Source of the DNA: Acidimicrobiia bacterium UBA6912
GTDB lineage: Bacteria > Actinomycetota > Acidimicrobiia > Spongiisociales > UBA5794
Direction: 5' to 3'
DNA length: 9,352 bases
Assembly (NCBI GenBank): GCA_002450985.1
Contig: DKBA01000330.1
Span: 1 to 9,352 of the forward strand
Both the position numbers and the translations under genes were made by a program. Positions 4,234-9,352 of this stretch are shown here, piece by piece. The notes beneath the pieces are model-generated. The model saw only the letters and a program-made list of their open reading frames with translations. It searched no databases and was not told the DNA's origin. Every line of letters starts with the position of its first letter. Position 1 is the stretch's first letter.

Positions 4234-5417
4234 GCACCGTCCTCCTGGCAACCAGCAGCCTCGCCTTCGAGCAGAGGACGAGGCGGGCGCTCGGGTCCAC
4301 GAACGGCGATCTCAGCCGCTACGACTCCGAGGTCATGTACCTCGACGCCCTGGCGGCGGCGAAGGACATGGCGAGCCGCAATCCGCACGTGATCCTCATC
4401 GGCCCGAACGTGGCCGTGGATGCCGCGCTCGGCGTCGCCCAGGCGCTCGACGAGGAGCACCCGGAGATCGAGGTCGTCCTGATCGCCGATCCGACGCCGG
4501 ATCTGTGGCAGGCGGCGCTGCGATCGGGAGTGCGCGACGTGCTCACCCCCGAGGCCGGCGACGACGAGATCCGGCAGGTCATCGATCGGGTGACCGAGGC
4601 GGCACAGCGCCGCCTCCACAACCTCGTCGCCGACAGCGGCGTGGACACCAAGAAGGCGAAGGTCATCTGCGTCGTCGCCCCCAAGGGCGGCACCGGCAAG
4701 ACCGCCTTCACGACCAACCTGTCCGTGGCGCTTGCGGCGCTCGCCGAGGACAAGGTCGCCCTCATCGATCTCGATCTCCAGTTCGGCGACGTCCAGAGCG
4801 GGCTCGGACTCGAGCCCGAGCACACCATCGGCGATCTCGCCAAGGTGCAGGGCGGGGTGACGGCTACTGCGCTCAAGGTCTTCATGACCCCGCGGGGAGA
4901 CAAGTTGCACGTGCTGTGCGCACCCGACACTCCCGCAGAGGGAGAAGAGGTGCGCGACATCACCGTCGAGAAGGTGTTGCGGCTGCTCAAGGATGACTTC
5001 AGCCACATCGTGGTCGACACGTCGGCGGGATTGACCGAGGCGACGCTCGCTGCCATGGAATACGCCACCGACTTCGTGTTCATGTGCGACCTGTCGGTGT
5101 CGTCGCTCCAGAGCCTGCGCAAGGTGATCGACGCGATCGACATGCTGGGCTTCGATCAGCCGAGACGGCACTTCGTGGTGAACCGCTCCGACGCCAAGGT
5201 CGGTATCACGCCTGCCGAGGCCGCAGAGCTCGTCGGGCTCGAGATCGACGTCGAGGTCCCGTACTCGAGGGCCGTTGCGCTGTCGATGAACCACGGGCAG
5301 CCGGTGGTGGAGGCGGCGCCGAAATCGCCCGCCGCCCGCAGCTACGTGAGTGCGGCGCAGCTGTTCCTGCCTGAGCCCGAGCGCCCCGCCAAGCGCTCCT
5401 TCTTCTTCCGGAGGTAG
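4230..5417 (+). CDS. cpaE: CpaE/TadZ ParA-like localisation ATPase
   Basis: This 395-aa two-domain protein positions Tad machinery in known systems. Residues 1-130 form a receiver-like domain, but after the strand PHVILIG (52-58) Gly occupies the place expected for the phospho-accepting Asp, so it is a pseudo-receiver. Residues 143-395 are a MinD/ParA-type ATPase with the deviant Walker A KGGTGKT (152-158, signature Lys152), LIDLDLQFGD (178-187), and the Walker B-like strand HIVVDTSAG (259-267). The C-terminus ends in the basic, aromatic KRSFFFRR, a possible membrane or partner contact. The RBS is GAGGTGG (4219-4225), inside the end of cpaB, with a 4-nt ATGA overlap. Cytoplasmic face of the membrane is expected. 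Confidence 0.92.
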   Translation: MSTVLLATSSLAFEQRTRRALGSTNGDLSRYDSEVMYLDALAAAKDMASRNPHVILIGPNVAVDAALGVAQALDEEHPEIEVVLIADPTPDLWQAALRSGVRDVLTPEAGDDEIRQVIDRVTEAAQRRLHNLVADSGVDTKKAKVICVVAPKGGTGKTAFTTNLSVALAALAEDKVALIDLDLQFGDVQSGLGLEPEHTIGDLAKVQGGVTATALKVFMTPRGDKLHVLCAPDTPAEGEEVRDITVEKVLRLLKDDFSHIVVDTSAGLTEATLAAMEYATDFVFMCDLSVSSLQSLRKVIDAIDMLGFDQPRRHFVVNRSDAKVGITPAEAAELVGLEIDVEVPYSRAVALSMNHGQPVVEAAPKSPAARSYVSAAQLFLPEPERPAKRSFFFRR

Positions 5418-5420
5418 CAG

Positions 5421-6869
5421 GTGAAGCTGAACGAACGACTCAAGAGGGTCCAAGGCGACCAGGGGCCGCAGTCCGGCTCGGAGCCGTCGAAGCCGAAGGT
5501 GCGCGTGAAGGCGACAATCGCCGAGCCCAAGGTGGCCTCCGAGGAGAAGAAGAAGCTGCGATCCGACGACCCCTTCGCCGCCGTCAAGGTGCGCGCCCAG
5601 GAGGCGCTGTTCGCCAAGCTCGGCATGCGTCTCTACGACGCCAGCCTGGGCGAGGAGGAGATCCAGCGGTTCGTCGCCGAGGAGCTCTCGGGGGCGATGG
5701 GCCTCGACTCGGCGCCGCTCACCGACGAGGAGCGGAGACGTCTCGCCCTGCAGATCCGCGATGACCTGCTGGGCCACGGACCGATCCAGATGTACCTCGA
5801 CGACCCCTCGGTGACGGAGGTCATGGTCAACGGCATGGACCGCATCTACGTGGAGCGCGACGGCCGGCTGACGCGAACCGAGACCCGATTCATGTCCGAC
5901 CAGCATCTTCGCCGGGTCATCGACCGCATCGTGACGAGCGTCGGCCGTCGCATCGACGAGTCGTCGCCGATGGTGGACGCTCGGCTCCAGGACGGGTCAC
6001 GCGTGAACGCGGTGATCCCCCCGCTCGCCGTCGACGGACCTTCGCTCACCATCCGGAAGTTCTCCAAAGACCCGTTTCAGGTCGACGACCTCATCGAGTT
6101 CGGCAGCCTCACCCGGCTCGTCGCCGACCTCCTGGAGGCGTCGGTGCGCGGCAAGCTCAACATCCTCGTCAGCGGCGGTACCGGTACCGGCAAGACGACG
6201 CTGCTCAACGTGCTGTCCGGCTTCATCCCCGACGGCGACCGCATCGTCACCATCGAGGATGCCGTCGAGCTCCAGCTCCACCAGGATCACGTGGTGCGGC
6301 TCGAGAGCCGCCCCTCCAACGTGGAAGGAAAGGGCGAGGTCCGCATCCGCGACCTCGTCCGCAACTCCCTGCGAATGCGTCCAGACCGCATCGTCGTCGG
6401 TGAGTGCCGTGGTGGCGAGGCCCTCGACATGCTCCAGGCGATGAACACGGGCCACGACGGCTCGCTGTCCACCATCCACGCCAACTCGCCGCGGGACTGC
6501 CTGTCCCGCCTCGAGACGCTCGTTTTGATGGCGGGCGTCGATCTGCCGTCACGGGCCATCCGCGAGCAGATCGCCTCGGCGGTCGACATGATCGTGCAGA
6601 TCACGCGTATGCGGGACGGCAGCCGTCGCGTCACCAACGTCGCCGAGGTCGTCGGCATGGAAGGCGAGCAGATCACCATCCAGGACATCTTCTCGTTCGA
6701 CTACGGCGCCGGTCTCGACGAGCACGGCCGCTTCCGGGGGACGGTCCAGCCGACTGGTATCCGCCCGTTGTTCAGCGACCGGCTCAAGGACCTCGGCATC
6801 GAGTTGCCGTCCGGTGTCTTCGGCGCCGTGGACGTCGACTTCCTCGCCAACGGCGGGAGGAAGCGATGA
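5421..6869 (+). CDS. cpaF: CpaF/TadA secretion ATPase
   Basis: This 482-aa type II/IV secretion ATPase powers Flp pilus assembly from the cytoplasm and probably forms a hexamer. Visible motifs are Walker A GGTGTGKT (252-259), the Asp box IVTIEDAVEL (275-284), Walker B RIVVGECRGGEA (323-334) and the His box TGHDGSLSTIHANS (343-356). The N-terminal domain (about 60-230) contains VTEVMVNG and IRKFSKDPF as in CpaF/TadA. The first 50 residues are charged, Lys-rich and probably disordered. All catalytic elements seem intact. The start is GTG 5421, 6 nt after GGAGG (5410-5414), which runs into the cpaE stop. It ends in an ATGA overlap with the next gene, so stoichiometry is probably set by translational coupling. 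Confidence 0.96.
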   Translation: MKLNERLKRVQGDQGPQSGSEPSKPKVRVKATIAEPKVASEEKKKLRSDDPFAAVKVRAQEALFAKLGMRLYDASLGEEEIQRFVAEELSGAMGLDSAPLTDEERRRLALQIRDDLLGHGPIQMYLDDPSVTEVMVNGMDRIYVERDGRLTRTETRFMSDQHLRRVIDRIVTSVGRRIDESSPMVDARLQDGSRVNAVIPPLAVDGPSLTIRKFSKDPFQVDDLIEFGSLTRLVADLLEASVRGKLNILVSGGTGTGKTTLLNVLSGFIPDGDRIVTIEDAVELQLHQDHVVRLESRPSNVEGKGEVRIRDLVRNSLRMRPDRIVVGECRGGEALDMLQAMNTGHDGSLSTIHANSPRDCLSRLETLVLMAGVDLPSRAIREQIASAVDMIVQITRMRDGSRRVTNVAEVVGMEGEQITIQDIFSFDYGAGLDEHGRFRGTVQPTGIRPLFSDRLKDLGIELPSGVFGAVDVDFLANGGRKR

Positions 6870-8848
6870 CGCAGCGCATCCTGGCAGCGCTTGCGCTGCT
6901 GGCCTTGACGGCAGGCAGCCCTGCTGCGGCGCTCGCCGCCGACGAGGGAAGCGGTGATACCAGCCTCCGCATCGAGCAGCTCGACGCGAGCCAGCATCCC
7001 GAGGTGACGCTGACCGTCAGCGTGCCGAGTGACCTGAACGGCATCCTGCTCGACGAGAGCGCCTTCACCGTCACCGAGGACGGCGTGGTGCGCGACGTCA
7101 CCGTGGAGCCGGTGCCGACCGACAACCTCGAGGTCGTGCTCGTGCTCGATGCATCGGGGTCGATGCAAGGCGAGCCGCTGGATGCGGCGAAGGACGCGGC
7201 GCAGGCCTTTCTCGACGTCCTACCCTCGACCGTCCAGGTCGCAGTGGTGTCGTTCGCCAGCTCGCCCCGAGTGCTGAGCGAGTTCACGACCGACCGTGCG
7301 GAGACATCGAGTGCCGTCAGCTCCATCGAGGTGGCAGGGGAGACGGCGCTGCACGATGGAGTGCTGGCCGCAGCCGGCCTCTTCCAAGGCCGCGATCCGG
7401 CGCGCCGCACCATCGTGTTGCTGTCGGACGGAGGCGACACGGTGAGTGCAGCGCCGATCGAGGACGCGATCGACTCGCTGCTCGGCATCGACGTGTCGTT
7501 CATCGCGGTCGAGCTGCAGAGCCCCGAGAACGACGGGGTGGGCATCGCCCGAATGGCTGCCGCCACGGACGGCTCCGTGGTTCCCGCCGAAGATCCCCAG
7601 GCGCTCGCCGACGTCTTCGAGACCATCGCCACGCAGATCTCCAACCAGTACCTGGTGAGCTACGAGTCGGACTCCTACGAGAACACGCTCCTCGCGGTGA
7701 GCGTCTCGGCTGCCGGTCTGACCATCGTGTCAGAGGCTCCCGTGCGCTACCCGTCGGCGCCCACGACACCGCCGACCGTCGACCCGACCCCGACCCCGAC
7801 CCCGACGCCGATCACGCCGGCCGATCCGACACCGGAGCGTCCGCCCGTCGATGTGATGGCGCTGCGGGACGGCTCGGTCGTGAGCCTCGCGTGGTACCAG
7901 ACCAATCGGGCGCTTCTCATCGGCGCCGCCGCCGTGTTCCTCGCCATCGCCGGCATCGTGCTGCTGGGCGGGTTCACTCGCAGGAGCGGTGTCAACTACG
8001 GGGCGGCCAGCGCCATGGCGGAGCGGCTCCGGGCCGGCAAGAAGGGCGCACTGACCAGCATCACCCAAGGAGCATCGGAGTTCGCCGAGCGGTCGCTCAA
8101 GGGCGATCGCGCCCAAGGCCTGAACAACCGGCTCGACAGGGCGGGCGTCGCGATGCGTCCGGGGGAGTTCATCGTGATGGCGATGAGCTTCGCACTCGGT
8201 GCGGCGGCCATCGGCATGCTGTTCCACGGAATCGCCGCCGCAGCCGCCGCGGCGGTCATGACGCTCCTCTTCTTCAACTGGCGGCTGTCGGCGAAGGCGG
8301 CAAAGCGCAACAAGAAGTTCGCCGAGCAGCTCCCCGACGCCCTACAGCTGATGTCGGGCAGCCTGCGAGCCGGCTTCGGTTTCGTTCAGGCCATCGCCAC
8401 CGTCGGCAGCGAGGTGGCGAGCCCGTGCGGGGACGAGTTCCGCCGGGTGAAGATCGAGACCCAGCTCGGCAAGGACATCGACGAGGCGCTCGCCGAGATG
8501 GCGGTCAGGGTGGACAGCGAGGACTTCAAGTGGATCGTCGAAGCGATCGAGATCCACCGCGAGGTCGGTGGTGACCTGGCCGAGATCCTCGACACCGTGA
8601 CCGACACCATTCGCGACCGCAACTCGATCCGGCGCCGGATCACCGCACTCAGCGCCGAGGGCAAGATCTCCGGGGTCGTGCTCGGCGGCATGCCGTTCGT
8701 GCTCGCCATCGTGATCATGTTCCTCAACCCGACATACCTGCAAGAGCTGCTGGATTCGGCGATGGGCATCGCCATGATCGTCGGTGGGCTCGTGGCAATG
8801 GTCATCGGCATCGTGTGGATGCGGAAGATCACCAACCTGAAGTTCTGA
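6866..8848 (+). CDS. tadB: VWA-TadB fusion: secreted vWA domain plus Tad membrane platform
   Basis: This 660-aa protein is about twice the usual TadB length. A signal peptide (about 1-25, ending AALAADE) is followed by a beta-rich segment (30-85), then a vWA domain (about 88-265) with a complete MIDAS: DASGS (Asp95, Ser97, Ser99), Thr160 in GETALHD and Asp188 in LLSDGGD. A short beta-rich segment and a Pro/Thr linker (295-327, PTPTPTPTP) lead to a membrane helix (349-370). The rest is a normal TadB: cytoplasmic segment, paired helices (about 434-470), T2SSF domain (about 485-602) with EQLPDALQLMSGSLRAGFGF, and two C-terminal helices (603-621, 633-652). Predicted topology puts the vWA domain outside and T2SSF inside near CpaF. 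Start ATG 6866 overlaps the cpaF stop (ATGA) and has GGGAGG at 6855-6860. The fused reading frame has no interruption. The vWA ligand is unknown. Confidence 0.93.
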   Translation: MTQRILAALALLALTAGSPAAALAADEGSGDTSLRIEQLDASQHPEVTLTVSVPSDLNGILLDESAFTVTEDGVVRDVTVEPVPTDNLEVVLVLDASGSMQGEPLDAAKDAAQAFLDVLPSTVQVAVVSFASSPRVLSEFTTDRAETSSAVSSIEVAGETALHDGVLAAAGLFQGRDPARRTIVLLSDGGDTVSAAPIEDAIDSLLGIDVSFIAVELQSPENDGVGIARMAAATDGSVVPAEDPQALADVFETIATQISNQYLVSYESDSYENTLLAVSVSAAGLTIVSEAPVRYPSAPTTPPTVDPTPTPTPTPITPADPTPERPPVDVMALRDGSVVSLAWYQTNRALLIGAAAVFLAIAGIVLLGGFTRRSGVNYGAASAMAERLRAGKKGALTSITQGASEFAERSLKGDRAQGLNNRLDRAGVAMRPGEFIVMAMSFALGAAAIGMLFHGIAAAAAAAVMTLLFFNWRLSAKAAKRNKKFAEQLPDALQLMSGSLRAGFGFVQAIATVGSEVASPCGDEFRRVKIETQLGKDIDEALAEMAVRVDSEDFKWIVEAIEIHREVGGDLAEILDTVTDTIRDRNSIRRRITALSAEGKISGVVLGGMPFVLAIVIMFLNPTYLQELLDSAMGIAMIVGGLVAMVIGIVWMRKITNLKF

Positions 8849-8861
8849 GGAGGTAGGGACA

Positions 8862-9352
8862 ATGCCAATCGAAATCGTGCTCGCAGCACTGGCCGTCAGC
8901 ATCTCGGTCCCGCTCCTGTGGTTCTCGGTTGCTTCCGCTCGCGGTGGCGGTTCCACGGTGCTCGGCAGGCAGCGCATGGGCACCGGCGAGATTCGCAACG
9001 CCCGTGACCTCATCCTCACGAGGAGCGCAGGCGAGCGCATTGCGCTCCCCTTCCTGCGCAATCTCGGCGCAACGTTGCGCAAGGTGACGCCACTCGGTTG
9101 GGTGGATGCGCTGCGTCGCAACCTCAGCTTGGCAGGGAAGTACGACCCGTCGGCGCTCGAGCGGGCACTGGTCGGGAAATTCGTGCTCGCCGGAGTGCTG
9201 CTGGCGGTGGGTCTCATCGGACCGTCGGTCGGGCCACCTGCGGCCCGCCCGGTGTGGGCGATCGGGCTGTCCGTGTTCGGCTTCTTCATCATCGACCTGC
9301 TCACCTACAGCAAGGGCAAGGAGCGGCAGGCGAAGATCGAGAAGCTGCTGCC
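8862..9352 (+). CDS. tadC: TadC-like membrane platform protein, 3' end outside window
   Basis: An open frame of 163 codons with no stop reaches the window edge. ATG 8862 lies 8 nt after GGAGG (8849-8853), and 13 nt separate it from tadB. The start MPIEIVLAALAVSISVPLLWFSV is a membrane helix (about 4-25). A basic cytoplasmic region (about 35-104) includes PLGWVDALRRNLSLAGKYDP, the N-terminal region typical of TadC-type proteins, and two helices follow (about 105-122 and 131-148). The visible part ends KGKERQAKIEKLL, where the T2SSF domain normally begins. Position after tadB and this layout support TadC, the second inner-membrane platform subunit. It has no vWA domain. It is truncated only by the window boundary. 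Confidence 0.85.
   Translation, partial: MPIEIVLAALAVSISVPLLWFSVASARGGGSTVLGRQRMGTGEIRNARDLILTRSAGERIALPFLRNLGATLRKVTPLGWVDALRRNLSLAGKYDPSALERALVGKFVLAGVLLAVGLIGPSVGPPAARPVWAIGLSVFGFFIIDLLTYSKGKERQAKIEKLL

Noticed and set aside
4041..5906. A 621-codon open frame on the minus strand.
   Set aside because: It lies antisense to cpaB, cpaE and cpaF, which have unmistakable motifs and RBSs. Its product is low-complexity and charged, as expected from antisense frames in GC-rich DNA.
6404..6865. A 154-codon N-terminal extension of the VWA-TadB frame.
   Set aside because: It overlaps cpaF through its His box and C-terminal half and translates as Arg/His-rich shadow sequence. ATG 6866 has an RBS and begins a good signal peptide.

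Overview
The window is one strand of a Tad (tight adherence / Flp pilus) locus from a high-GC Gram-positive bacterium. Consistent G/C third positions, GTG/ATG starts, the order flp-tadE-tadG-cpaB-cpaE-cpaF-tadB-tadC, and no secretin (RcpA/CpaC) or TadD in the stretch shown fit an Actinomycetota chromosome. Acidimicrobiia is my best guess, from general familiarity with such loci and not from a marker gene. All supported genes are on the + strand.

Region 1 (1-1832) is an array of four short Flp pilin genes. Each appears to be a separate cassette: a near-identical 20-bp palindromic element, an 84-141 nt leader with a purine-rich ribosome-binding region, a 66-67 aa prepilin gene, and a strong hairpin soon after the stop codon. 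The cassettes repeat every 437-501 bp. Copies 3 and 4 are a recent duplication (64/67 residues identical); copy 1 is the most divergent. A seven-unit heptanucleotide repeat precedes the fourth palindrome, and the window opens in two similar heptads just before the first.

Region 2 (1888-9352) is a tightly packed assembly operon with overlapping or nearly touching genes. It encodes a TadE-type minor pseudopilin, a cysteine-rich TadG-like protein, CpaB/RcpC, the CpaE/TadZ ParA-like localisation ATPase with a pseudo-receiver domain, the CpaF/TadA secretion ATPase, a 660-aa TadB, and the start of TadC, which runs off the right edge. The TadB is unusual: a secreted von Willebrand factor A domain with a complete MIDAS, then a Pro/Thr linker, precedes the normal TadB membrane platform.

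Expected working model: prepilins are cleaved after the Gly of the ERG/EKG/EHG-ATMVEY site by a TadV peptidase not present here; CpaF drives assembly through the TadB/TadC platform; CpaE positions the machine; TadE and TadG are minor components. The points most worth follow-up are the palindrome-controlled pilin cassette array and the VWA-TadB fusion, whose extracellular domain is joined directly to the assembly platform.
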